The translations under genes and the position numbers were made by a program. A DNA stretch of 9,650 nucleotides from Candidatus Altimarinota bacterium (GTDB taxonomy: Bacteria; Patescibacteriota; Gracilibacteria; Absconditabacterales; Absconditicoccaceae). Shown here in pieces: positions 1-8,199 of this stretch; the first letter of the stretch is position 1; every line of letters begins with the position of its first letter. The DNA is taken from the NCBI GenBank assembly GCA_027062165.1, contig JAMOTU010000067.1, positions 1 through 9,650 of the forward strand, given 5' to 3'. The notes beneath the pieces are model-generated. The model was not told where the DNA came from and ran no database searches. It saw nothing but the letters and a program-made list of their open reading frames with translations.

Positions 1-895
1 TTCAAGTATAGTTAATATGTTTGGCAAATATAAAAATTTGTATAAGTATAATTATAAGATTTATTAGTCATAATCATAATTTGATATATTCTGGTAATCA
101 AGCAATAAAATTTCGTAGGTCTTTTATTAATTCTTGTAAGTTTAATTTTTTTTCTTTTTTTGTAAAAACTTTTTCTCAATTTAATATTTTTGTTAGTTTA
201 TCTTCTTTATTTCCTTCTTTTTTCGATTTTTTATCATAGATTAAGTACCATTTTTTTATTAGGCTAAGTACAAAAAATAAAAGTAATAAATAAATTTGAG
301 TATATACTAAACTTAAATAACTGTTTTTTTTAGAAAAGAAAATATAGATAAAGTTGATTATTACTAAGTTTAAAAACAAAAACCATAATCATTTTATATT
401 ATTGGAGATTTTTTTGAATGTTCAGATTATAAATAATACAAATGTGTATATTCAAAAATTTAACAAGCAAAAGTAGTGATATAAATAAAATACATTAGAA
501 GTAGACAAATTTTTAGCTAGATATAATGGAAATGTTAATTCCCAAAAGTACAAACCTATATGGGAAAATAATAATCAATCTTTCCAATTGATAGTATTAG
601 AAATTATAAAAAAGAAAATATTTATAACTAGAATCAGTTGATAAGTTTTTATCAGTCAAAAGAAATTTTTTCCAATTAATAAGATACCTACGTTTATACT
701 TAATCGTCAGATAACAAAAAGATTTTTGATAAAAAAATCTTTTAAAAACTGACTTTTATCTTTAACAAAGTCATCTCCAAGGTTAAAAATGATAAACAAC
801 AAAAAAAATAGTGGTACTATACTAAAGTACCAAGTTCATACAAATATAAAATAAGCTATAAATAAGATATGGAAAAAAATTAATATTGCTAGCAT
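1..895 (-). CDS. Unrecognised multi-pass membrane protein, C-terminus cut by the window
   Basis: With TGA read as Gly, this frame stays open from ATG at 895 to the left window edge. It gives 298 residues and no stop, so the C-terminus is missing. I do not recognise the family. About residues 1-215 are strongly hydrophobic, with probable membrane segments near 3-20, 24-40, 86-99, 141-158, 170-187 and 200-214, and a weaker one near 60-75. A charged Lys/Glu-rich segment follows (about 215-262), then another hydrophobic helix near 274-290. Aromatic, Ile and Leu residues dominate. The ATG overlaps the TAA of the upstream gene (TAATG), so the two are almost certainly co-transcribed and translationally coupled. 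The partner also has membrane helices, so they may form one complex; that is inference. Several Gly codons are TGA, e.g. 176-178 and 389-391. No catalytic motif is visible. Confidence 0.8.
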
Positions 896-2091
896 TAGAT
901 AGGCAAAGCGAAAGTTGATAAAATTATATATTTTAAGATATAACCTATTATAATTGAACCTATAAAAACAGCTAACAGTATTTTAAATTGTTTTTTTCTA
1001 ATGAAGAATTTTAAAATCCAGAAAATAAATCAAAAGATATTAAAAATTATCAAATAATAAAAAATTCATCCTATAAGATTATAATTTTCTAAATTGACTA
1101 ATGATAGTTGATTTGTAAATTTAATATAAAATAAATAAAAAATAAGCCATATATTTACAAAAATATAAAATAGTTGAATATATTCTGTTATTCAAAATGT
1201 ATAATTATCTAAATGTTTTAGTTTTAAATTAAATTCTTTTAGTAGTAATACAATATATAATCCAACTTTTCAAAAAATTTGATAAAACTGTTCATGAAGG
1301 GAAGGTTTTATATTTTTTATTTTTTTTAATTTTTGAGCTTTTTCATATTTTTCTATTTCTACTAATATATCAAAATCTGATAATGTATCTTCTAATAATT
1401 TCTTCTTTTCAATTTCTTTTTGTCTATTTATACCTTCCAATTCTATATTTTCCATTAATTGAAGAGTTGTTTCTAGTAGTTTTGTTAGTTTCTCAATATT
1501 TGTACTTTTTTTTAGTTTCAACAATTCTCATAAAAGATTTTCTAATTCCCTTATTTTTTTAGGAGAGACGAAATTTTTATATTGTTTTATTATTTTATTT
1601 CAGTCTTTAATTGTTTCATCGATAAATTCTCTTAATTTCAAAAGTTCGTTTTTTTCTGTTTTTTCTTTTTGTTTTGATTTTGTTGTTTCTATTTTGATTT
1701 GTTGTTTTTTTATTTGATTTATTAATGTTTTTATTTTTTCTTCTGGTAAAGGTTTTAATACATTGTTTAAGTAAGTGATATTTTGTTGAAAATTTAAAAT
1801 TTCTAATATTTGAATTGCATCTTTTAAACTATTTGCAGGAAGATAAGCTGTTAAATTTTTAAAATCTTCAAATGATAATTTTACTAATATACTACCAAAA
1901 CTATTTATATTTTCAGAAAAAGGAGTTGTAGATAATACTACTAGTCATTTTTTGTTTAACAGTTTTTTTAGTTCAAGGGGATCATTTATTTCAAATATAA
2001 TTTGAATAGAATTTCAAGTTTTTTGATCTGTTTTTATTAAATTTTTAACTTTTTCATTTTGAGGTATTAAAATAGAAAATTTGTAGAACAT
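895..2091 (-). CDS. Unrecognised protein: soluble N-terminus, long charged coiled coil, C-terminal membrane helices
   Basis: The frame from ATG 2091 to TAA 895-897 encodes 398 residues when TGA is Gly. Three parts are visible. Residues 1-110 look globular, with mixed alpha/beta-like patterning and no known motif. Residues 115-260 are a long, Lys/Glu/Leu-rich segment with coiled-coil character. Residues 304-323, 343-361 and 370-391 are probable membrane helices. There is no signal peptide, so the coiled coil and N-terminus probably lie in the cytoplasm, anchored by the C-terminus. I do not recognise the family. The stop overlaps the start of the next membrane gene, and a candidate promoter lies 75-100 bases upstream. 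TGA codons at 1270-1272, 1528-1530, 1945-1947 and 2014-2016, among others, must be Gly for the frame to continue. A structural or membrane-remodelling role would fit the architecture but is unproven. Confidence 0.8.
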
Positions 2092-2117
2092 TAATTCAAA
2101 TTTAGGTTTTTAAATCA

Positions 2118-2145
2118 TTGAAAATAAAGATAAAATGATTATTAT
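2118..2145 (+). promoter_or_regulatory. Candidate promoter for the PINA-pyk-VWA-sigma operon
   Basis: TTGAAA (2118-2123), a 16-base spacer and TATTAT (2140-2145) predict a start near 2152 and a leader of about 70 bases before ATG 2222. The same TTGAAA plus 16-base spacing appears upstream of hup and of the GC-rich stretch at the right edge, which raises confidence somewhat. AT-rich background limits certainty. Confidence 0.45.
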
Positions 2146-2163
2146 GAAATAATAATTTTTAAA

Positions 2164-2191
2164 ATTATATATTTTTAAATTTATTAGTCAA
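2164..2191 (-). promoter_or_regulatory. Candidate promoter for the leftward membrane-protein pair
   Basis: On the minus strand, TTGACT (2191-2186) is followed by a 16-base spacer and TATAAT (2169-2164). This predicts transcription starting near 2157 and a leader of about 65 bases before ATG 2091. The -10 is a perfect consensus, but the region is extremely AT-rich, so chance matches are common. The promoter faces the rightward candidate at 2118-2145 and their predicted starts almost coincide. Confidence 0.45.
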
Positions 2192-2221
2192 ATTTTTATT
2201 TAAGTTCATATAAAAATCAAG

Positions 2222-3628
2222 ATGAGTTATATATTGGATCAATTTTTTGATGAAAGTACTATGTCAGTACATTTTAAGGAAGGAGTTCATATAATGAGAA
2301 AAAAATGAAAGCCTTGAAATTGGGAAACAGAAATTTTAGAGGAAAAGCCTACAAAAACCTATTTGCTTAATTTGATTAATAATTTGTATAAAGAAGTAGA
2401 AGAAAAATCTGATAGTTTTTTAGAGATAGATAAAAATTTTTCAAAAGTATTACAAATTTGACCTTATAGAACAGTGATAGTATTACCACCTTTATCGGAT
2501 TGAATAGAAATTACTGTTGTTAAACCAGTAAAAAAATTAACTATTGAAGATTATGACTTACCTAAGGAAGTACTAGATTTGTTTAGAGATAGAGCAAAAG
2601 GAATTTTGATTTCTGGGTCTCCCGGAGAATGAAAAACAACCTTTGCTCAAGCTTTAGTTGAGTTTTATGTGAAACAGAAAAAAATAGTAAAAACAATTGA
2701 GTCTCCTAGGGATTTGTTGGTTCCTGATGAAGTAACTCAATATAGTTTTTCTTATGCTCCTCATAGTGAAATAAGAGATATATTGCTTTTGTCTAGGCCA
2801 GATTTTACAATATATGACGAGGTTAGAAATCAAGAAGACTTTATTTTATTTAAGGATTTAAGATTAGCTGGTATATGATTAGTTTGAGTAATACATGCTA
2901 CCAATCCAATTGATTCTGTACAAAGATTTCTGTGAACTATAGAAATGTGAGTTATTCCTCAGGTAGTAGATACTGTAATTTTTATTAAATGAGGTAATAT
3001 ACATCAGATATTAAGATTAAAACAAGTGGTGAAAGTTCCAGAGTGAATGCAATCTGAAGATTTAGCTCGTCCGGTAATACAAGTATATGATTTTTACACT
3101 GAAGAAGTGTTATATGAAATATATACTTATGGAGAGCAAGTAGTTGTGGTTCCTATTTCACAAATTGAAAAAAGAAAAAGTTCTCCTATACAAGAATATG
3201 CTGCTAGATATTTGCAGGAGTATTTATCTGATTTGTATGATTTTCCTATAATTGTAAAACCAGAAGGAGATAATAGTATAAAGATATATATTCCTTCTAA
3301 TAAAAGAGGTCAGGTGATATGAAAAGGTTGAGAAAATATTTCTGAGTTAGAAAGAAGCTTATGAGTTTCTATTAATGTAAAAAATTTAGAAGATATCGAA
3401 GACTGAAAAGGATTAGTGGATTTTAAAATTGAAAAGAAGAAAAAATGAAAGAAAGATGTTATAATATTGGATTTTTGATCTGAATTAGCAAATAAAGATA
3501 TTTTGGTTAAAATATGACAAGATATATATAAATTTACTACAGACAAAAAATGAAAAATTCAATTAAAAAAGAAAAAGCTTGTTCAAGATATAGAAAAATT
3601 TGGTGTTAAAGTTTTAAATTATATGTAG
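2222..3628 (+). CDS. PINA-type ATPase with C-terminal KH domain, lacking the N-terminal PIN domain (COG1855-like)
   Basis: The 468-residue product matches the archaeal PilT/PIN-ATPase-KH family, whose Sulfolobus member PINA is a hexameric ATPase that moves Holliday junctions. Residues 14-21 (MSVHFKEG) match the linker that follows the PIN domain in that family. Walker A is GSPGEGKT at 132-139, and Walker B is YDEVRN with D199-E200. An HATN sensor-like motif and a conserved block ending in PQVVDTVIFI follow. The KH loop G-K-G-G is at 367-370, with a basic, beta-rich tail after it. About 19 Gly codons are TGA, including the Walker A Gly (2630-2632) and both outer KH-loop glycines (3320-3322, 3329-3331). 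The usual PIN nuclease domain is absent: the frame hits TAA at 2201-2203 just upstream. An SD-like GGAAGGAG precedes internal Met25 (2294), but the family motif upstream supports 2222 as start. It is first in the operon; pyk starts 9 bases after its stop. Confidence 0.9.
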
Positions 3629-3637
3629 TAGAAAAAA

Positions 3638-5059
3638 ATGAATGGTTCATTTCGTTTTTGAAAAATTGTAGCGACTATTTGACCTTCTTTAAAAAAGGAA
3701 ACTATATTAAAAAGATTTGTTAATTATGTAGATGTTTTTAGAATAAATTTATCTCATTGAGGTTTGCCAGAGGCTCAAAAGTATGTTGAAATTATTCGTA
3801 AAATAGATGCATCAAAGGCTATAATGTTTGATACAAAAGGACCAGAAGTTAGAGTTAAAAATTCTAATATTATTGATATTTCTAAAAGAAAAAAAATTGA
3901 TATTTATTTTTCGCCTGATATGGTAGAAAGTGATGATATTTATATAGATTATCCTTTTTTATCAGAGATAAAAAAAGGAGTAATATTAATAATTGATGAT
4001 AATAAGGTAGTATTAAGAGTAGATGCTGTAAAAGATGATAGATTGGTTGCGAAAGTTTTAATGGGTTCGGAAATATTACCTAATAAGTCTGTAAATTTTA
4101 AATGATATTCTCCTAAGTTAGATTTTTTGACAGAAGAAGATAAGAATTGAATATTATGGGCTATAAAAAATCATATTGTATTTATTGCGGTATCTTTTGT
4201 AAGAGATGCTAATGATATTTTGCAGTTAAGAAAATTTTTATCTGAAAATTGATGAGAATATATTAAAATAATTAGCAAGATAGAAACAATAGATGCTTTA
4301 GAAAATATTGATGATATTATCAAACTTTCTGATTGAATAATGATAGCTAGATGAGATTTAGGTGCAGTTATTCCATTAGAAAATTTAACAAGAGTTCAGT
4401 TAGATATTATAAAAAAATGTAATATGTATTGAAAACCTGTTATAGTCGCTACTCAAGTATTACCTACTATGGTTTCTAGTCCTGTACCTACAAGGGCTGA
4501 GGTTGATGAAGTTGTATATAATATTAAGCATTGAGTAGATGCTTTTATGTTATCGGAAGAAACAGCAGTTGGGAAGTTTGTAGGAGAAACTTTGGAGCGA
4601 TTAAATAATATTATTTTAAGTAATCAAGATATAGTAGATGTAGATTATGGTTATAATGATTTGTATATTGATAAATGAAATGAGATTACTGATTATATAA
4701 TATGGCAAGCTTATAAGACTTCTAAAAGTTTAGATATAAAAGCTATAATATGTCCTACTGAAACAGGATATACTCCTACAAGACTTTCTACTTTGAAGCC
4801 TTCTGTTCCTATAATAGCTTTCACTAAATCAGATGAAACTTTTAAATATCTTAATATTTTATGGGGGGTAAAAGCTTATAAAATTAGTGATTGATTTGAT
4901 TATGAGAAGATAAAGACTTTGTGAAAGGAGATTGTAAAAGTTGTTTTAAGAGGGAATGTTAACATTGATGATAAAATTTTGATAGTGCATTCTACTATTG
5001 CTCAAAATATACCTTGAATGATAAATGGTATGGAGATTTATAAATATAAAGATATGTAA
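3638..5059 (+). CDS. pyk: Pyruvate kinase
   Basis: This 473-residue enzyme transfers phosphate from phosphoenolpyruvate to ADP, giving pyruvate and ATP in the cytoplasm, the final step of glycolysis. The N-terminal block carries KIVATIGPS and FRINLSHGG. DTKGPEVR starts at residue 65 and introduces the B domain. The catalytic barrel has SKIET, with K214 and metal ligand E216. ARGDLG follows with D240 as the second metal ligand, then KPVIVATQVLPTMV and PTRAEVDEV. The C-terminal effector-type domain has TETGYTPTRLSTLKPSVPIIAFT. Length is normal for a bacterial enzyme. About half of the Gly codons are TGA, including R-G-D at 4352-4354 and a tandem pair in NGGEY. ATG 3638 lies just after the ATPase stop, with only an A-run and no Shine-Dalgarno. 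The TAA overlaps the start of the VWA gene. Confidence 0.97.
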
Positions 5060-5763
5060 TGCTTTTGAAATATTTTAAATATTTTGTTTTTTCCCAAATA
5101 GTTGTGTTGATTTTTGTTTTGTTTTGATTAATTAACTTAGCTAAAAGCATAAATTTTTACGATAAGGATTTATTTTGAAATATAGTGATAGTTGCAGATT
5201 TTTCCAAATCTATGTGAAAAACTACTATTATTTGAAAATATGGACGTGAAGTTATAAAAATAAATCTAGAAAAGTTGATTATTAATAATTTGATTTCTGA
5301 GTGATATAAGCGATGATTAGTAGTTTTTGCTAACAAATGATATTATTATATTCCGCCTACTAATGATTTAGAAACATATTTTACTATATTGTCTGGTTTA
5401 GACTGGAAGCAGTTTAGCCAAGGTAGTAATCGGTATGATGGATTAAGAAAATTTGCTTATTATTCTTCAACAGGAGATATATGAATTTTTTTATCGGATT
5501 TTGATTTTAATATAGATAAAAAACAGTTAGATACATTGAAAGAAGTTATTAGTAAAAAGAAACAAAGGATTATTTTTTTAAACTTATGAAAAAATTATAA
5601 ATGTAGTAGTTTAAAAATATTAGGTAAATGTTATTTACTTAATAGCTATAATGATTTTTTAAAAATCAAATGAGATTTATATCAAATTGAAGATATTGAA
5701 AATATTAAAGATAATATTGTAAGTTTTTATCCTATTTGGTTTATTCCGTTTACTATTTTTTAA
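5059..5763 (+). CDS. Membrane-anchored von Willebrand factor A (VWA) domain protein, BatA/BatB-like
   Basis: The 234-residue product starts with one membrane helix (about 10-28) and then a VWA fold. The MIDAS metal site is visible: DFSKS with D47, S49 and S51, a middle element around GSNRYDGLR (122-130), and a third-loop acidic element LSDFD (145-149). The stretch GLVVFANKGYYYIPPTND (86-103) closely resembles BatA/BatB proteins of the Bacteroides aerotolerance group. Those have an N-terminal helix, a VWA domain and a C-terminal helix. Here the C-terminus ends in a short hydrophobic stretch, FYPIWFIPFTIF, instead. VWA domains usually bind protein partners through a metal ion, and the partner here is unknown. 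No MoxR-type ATPase, the usual Bat partner, is visible in the window. ATG 5059 overlaps the pyk TAA (TAATG), so translation is probably coupled. Many Gly codons are TGA. Confidence 0.8.
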
Positions 5764-5769
5764 ATAAAC

Positions 5770-6174
5770 ATGGGAGGATTTTTGAATGTTTTCGGTTTTA
5801 TTGTATGATTTGGATTATGATTTGTAATCTGTAGAATTATTTGTGGAAATAAGTTTTTAGTCGATCGTTTAATAATTTCTTTGAGAAAAGTTTCTAAAAA
5901 GCTTAGCCAGGTAAAAGAAGAAAATGAAGAATTAAATAAACAAAATAAATTTTTAAAAGAACAAATAAAGGTTTTGCAAAAAAAAATTAATTATTTAAAT
6001 GAAGCAGCTGGTAATTGTGAAGATGCTATTGTTCGTTTTAAAAAGTTGTCAGATTATGTATTTGAAATGGTTGAGATTATAAAAGATTATGATTATAATT
6101 TTTATTTTAGATTTAAAGAATTTTTGAAAAAAGAGCTAGAAACTGAAGATTCAAAAGAAAAAAGAATATGGTAA
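5770..6174 (+). CDS. Small membrane-anchored coiled-coil protein, unknown function
   Basis: The frame from ATG 5770 to TAA 6174 gives 134 residues when two TGA codons near the start are read as Gly. An N-terminal glycine-rich membrane helix (about 4-26) is followed by a Lys/Glu/Leu/Asn-rich coiled coil (about 38-78). The tail is acidic and aromatic (about 85-134), ending in KRIW. Most of the tail should be cytoplasmic. I do not recognise the family. It sits 6 bases after the VWA gene and 36 bases before the sigma factor gene. It could therefore be a partner of either, perhaps a membrane regulator of the sigma factor, but no anti-sigma motif is visible. The only GGAGG near here (5773-5777) lies just inside this gene. 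It could serve an in-frame TTG at 5782, so the start is slightly uncertain. Confidence 0.72.
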
Positions 6175-6210
6175 AATTAAATATTTAGTATTTTTACTTT
6201 GATAAAGTTA

Positions 6211-6795
6211 ATGAGTATATTAGAGTATGACAATACTTTTTTATTAAAATTAAAAAATTGAGATAATGAAACATTTAATAAGTTTTATATAGAGACAGTA
6301 GATTTCTTTTTCCGTTGGATTAAGTCTGTATATTTTTTAGAGGATGATGACATTGAGGATATTTTATCAGATTTTTATTTTAAGATTTGGAATAATAGAG
6401 ATTGAATACCAACAGACAGGATTGGTTTTAAAAGATGGATTTGGTTTGTATTAAAAAATATTTTAAAAGATTTTTTTAAATCTAAAAAGCTATATAATTT
6501 TTCAGAGCTAAAATTAAATAATTTAGAAGATGATAAGTTACAAATTGAAGATATTATAGAAGATACGGAAAATTTATTTGAAGAGATAGATAAAAATTAT
6601 AAATTAGAATTGATAAAAGATGCAATCCATAAATTACCAGATATATATAGACAAGTGTTGATATTAAAATATGTAGATAACTTATCCAATGATGAAATAG
6701 CTGAGTTTTTATGAATAACAAATGATGTAGTTAGACAAAGAATATCAAGGGGATTGAAAAAGTTAAAACTTATATTAGACAATAAAAAGTTATAA
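6211..6795 (+). CDS. ECF-like sigma-70 family RNA polymerase sigma factor
   Basis: The 194-residue product has the two-domain layout of extracytoplasmic-function sigma factors. Region 2 (about 20-92) carries DIEDILSDFYFKIW and the aromatic, basic segment GFKRWIWFVLKNILKDFFKSKK, which would bind and melt the -10 region. An acidic linker (about 98-128) follows. Region 4 (about 135-190) has HKLPDIYRQVLILKYVDNLSNDEIAEFLGIT and the recognition helix NDVVRQRISRGLKKLK. Region 1 and a full region 3 are absent. Gly168 in the helix-turn-helix turn is encoded by TGA at 6712-6714. It is the last gene of the PINA-pyk-VWA-coiled-coil operon, and no typical anti-sigma gene follows. It may respond to envelope conditions together with the two membrane-anchored proteins before it; that is inference. 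Its target promoters cannot be told from this window. Confidence 0.85.
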
Positions 6796-6819
6796 TGTCA
6801 ACTCTAAGATTAATGCACT

Positions 6820-6840
6820 GATAAAATCTAGGATTTTATC
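6820..6840 (+). terminator. Perfect AT-rich hairpin after the sigma gene, weak terminator or operator
   Basis: GATAAAATC (6820-6828) and GATTTTATC (6832-6840) are exact inverted copies around a 3-base loop, 25 bases after the sigma factor stop. A loose T-rich tract follows without a clean U-run, and the stem is AT-rich. It may end the upstream operon weakly, or be a dyad operator upstream of hup. Confidence 0.4.
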
Positions 6841-6894
6841 TTATATTTTAACAAATAGTATATATATGTATTTGTGACTTTTATTTTAAATGTC

Positions 6895-6922
6895 TTGAAA
6901 TAGCTAATAACTACTTTAATAT
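6895..6922 (+). promoter_or_regulatory. Candidate promoter for hup
   Basis: TTGAAA (6895-6900), a 16-base spacer and TAATAT (6917-6922) predict transcription from about 6929 and a leader of about 34 bases before ATG 6963. An overlapping alternative -10 is TATAAA at 6920-6925, with a 19-base spacer. The 167-base gap between the sigma gene and hup, the hairpin at 6820, and the -35/-10 pair together suggest hup is transcribed on its own. Confidence 0.5.
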
Positions 6923-6962
6923 AAAAGTGTCATCATTATTTAGATTTTAACTAAAATATCAA

Positions 6963-7241
6963 ATGACAAAAACTCAATTAGTTGCAGCTATTGCTGAAAA
7001 ATTAGGAATCTCTAAAAGAATGGCTAATGATTGTGTAAATGCTTTTGTAGAAGCTGTTATGGAGGGAGTAAAGAAAGATGGAGAAGTAAGAATTCAGGGA
7101 TTTGGTACTTTTAAGGTATCTAAGAGAAAAGCTAGAACTGGTAAAAATCCTAGAACAGGAGAAACTATCAAAATTCCTGCTATGAAATTACCTACATTTA
7201 AAGCAGGTTCTGAATTTAAAAGATTTGTTAATGGAAAATAA
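6963..7241 (+). CDS. hup: HU-family nucleoid DNA-binding protein
   Basis: This 92-residue protein is a near-canonical HU/IHF homologue, which acts as a dimer that bends and compacts DNA. It opens with MTKTQLVAAIAEKLGISKR, the first helices of the dimer core. GFGTFKVSKRKARTGKNPRTG follows and holds the family signature and the start of the beta arm. The arm tip has the Asn-Pro pair (KNPRTGE) that intercalates into DNA. It ends TFKAGSEFKRFVNGK. Length is normal. Unusually for this window, none of its nine Gly codons is TGA, while neighbouring genes use TGA for a third to three-quarters of Gly. The start has no Shine-Dalgarno; ATG 6963 follows an A-rich leader. A strong hairpin terminator follows 26 bases after the stop. 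Confidence 0.97.
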   Translation: MTKTQLVAAIAEKLGISKRMANDCVNAFVEAVMEGVKKDGEVRIQGFGTFKVSKRKARTGKNPRTGETIKIPAMKLPTFKAGSEFKRFVNGK

Positions 7242-7267
7242 TTCGATATTTAATTATTAAAATTTAT

Positions 7268-7294
7268 AAAAGGCCTCTTTAAGAGGCCTTTTTT
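7268..7294 (+). terminator. Strong intrinsic terminator after hup, probably shared with the convergent operon
   Basis: The arms AAAAGGCCTC (7268-7277) and GAGGCCTTTT (7283-7292) pair perfectly around the 5-base loop TTTAA, and the T-run continues to 7294. The GGCCTC core stands out in this AT-rich sequence. It lies between the convergent hup (ending 7241) and exonuclease (ending 7312) genes. The flanking A-run gives a shorter U-tract on the minus strand, so it probably works in both directions, better rightward. Confidence 0.9.
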
Positions 7295-7311
7295 GATTTA
7301 AAATTAATTAT

Positions 7312-8199
7312 TTAAAATAAAGTTAGTTGATTTTGGGAATATATTTTTTTTAGTTCGTTAATAGTTTTTTCTAATGATTTGAAGTGAAATTTATCGATTA
7401 AAATTTCTTTTATTTTGTCAAAATTTGGATTTATTTTAAAGTTTTCTATATTTATATTTTTAATTTCCGGAATCTGTATTAATTTTATAAGTTTTTTCGA
7501 TTTAAAAGCATCTTCTTTTCATTTTTCTAAGAGAGTTTTTATTTTAGGGTCTAATTTGTCTAAATTATTGTAAATATTTTCTATTGTTCAAAACTTTTTA
7601 ATTAATTCTGTAGCAGTGTTTTTTCATATTCATCTAACTCAAGGAATATTGTCCGAGCTATCTCATACTAATGCTAAAAAATCAACTATATATTGAGGTT
7701 TAAATCAGTATTTTTTTATAAAGTCTAATTGATTTATTTTTTTTAATCTTTGAGGATCAGTAATAGTGATATTACCTTTTTCTAAAAATTGAAGTAGGTC
7801 TTTATCTGCTGATAATATGTTGATGGTTATATTGGGAGATGCTAAATTGTTTACTAAAGAATAAATGATATCGTCGGCTTCATATCAAGGTATGGTTAAA
7901 GCTGGAATATTGATTTGCTCAATTATATTATGTATTGTAGTAAGTTGCCATTTGAAATTATCTGGCAATTTTGGTCTGTTTGCTTTATACTCTGGAAATA
8001 TTTTTTTTCTTATAGAAGGTTTAGGACTATCCCATGCAATTACTAAATAGTCGGGTTTTTCTTTTAAGATAGAAAACAACATTCTAAAAAAGCCATAAAT
8101 AGCATTTATATTTTCTCATTCTTCGTTTGTAAGTTTTGGAAGAGCGTAGTAAGCTCTGAAAATATATCATGAACCATCTAAGATATTTAATTTTTTCAT
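7312..8199 (-). CDS. Stand-alone 5'-3' exonuclease / flap endonuclease (PolA N-terminal domain type)
   Basis: The 295-residue product is the 5'-nuclease module of DNA polymerase I encoded as a separate protein. It would remove RNA primers and 5' flaps in replication and repair. Metal ligands appear in the usual order: D8 in LDGSGYIFR, D57 in WDSPKPSIRKK, GYEADD (E107, D109, D110), SADKD (D132, D134), and D180/D183 in VGDSSDN. The helix-hairpin-helix NIPGVRGIGKNTA (184-196) would bind duplex DNA. The helical arch has FPEYKANRP. The last five residues, QLTLF, fit the bacterial sliding-clamp binding peptide. About ten of thirteen Gly codons are TGA, including those in PGVRGIG. It lies last in the minus-strand operon; its ATG at 8199 lies inside the Nudix reading frame, overlapping it by 13 bases. 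No polymerase domain follows. Confidence 0.95.

Noticed and set aside
21..239. Plus-strand open frame of 72 codons near the left edge
   Set aside because: It lies opposite the long minus-strand membrane gene. The Phe/Ser-rich product is what the complement of Lys/Glu/Arg-rich coding sequence gives.
2612..2640. Mycoplasma-type code with TGA as Trp
   Set aside because: Trp in the Walker A loop, KH GxxG loop and pyruvate kinase RGD motif would destroy them, whereas Gly restores each family consensus. TGG is used for Trp in the same genes.
3310..3546. Minus-strand open frame of 78 codons inside the PINA-like gene
   Set aside because: It is antisense to a well-supported gene, and its start and length are explained by AT-rich composition.
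2222..6795. Reading the region as a cluster of frameshifted or TGA-broken pseudogenes
   Set aside because: Only TGA interrupts the frames, always where the family has Gly or a variable residue. There are no TAA/TAG interruptions and motifs are intact, so it is codon reassignment, not decay.
7865..8050. Plus-strand open frame of 61 codons inside the exonuclease gene
   Set aside because: It is antisense to the conserved 5'-nuclease core and has no recognisable motif of its own.
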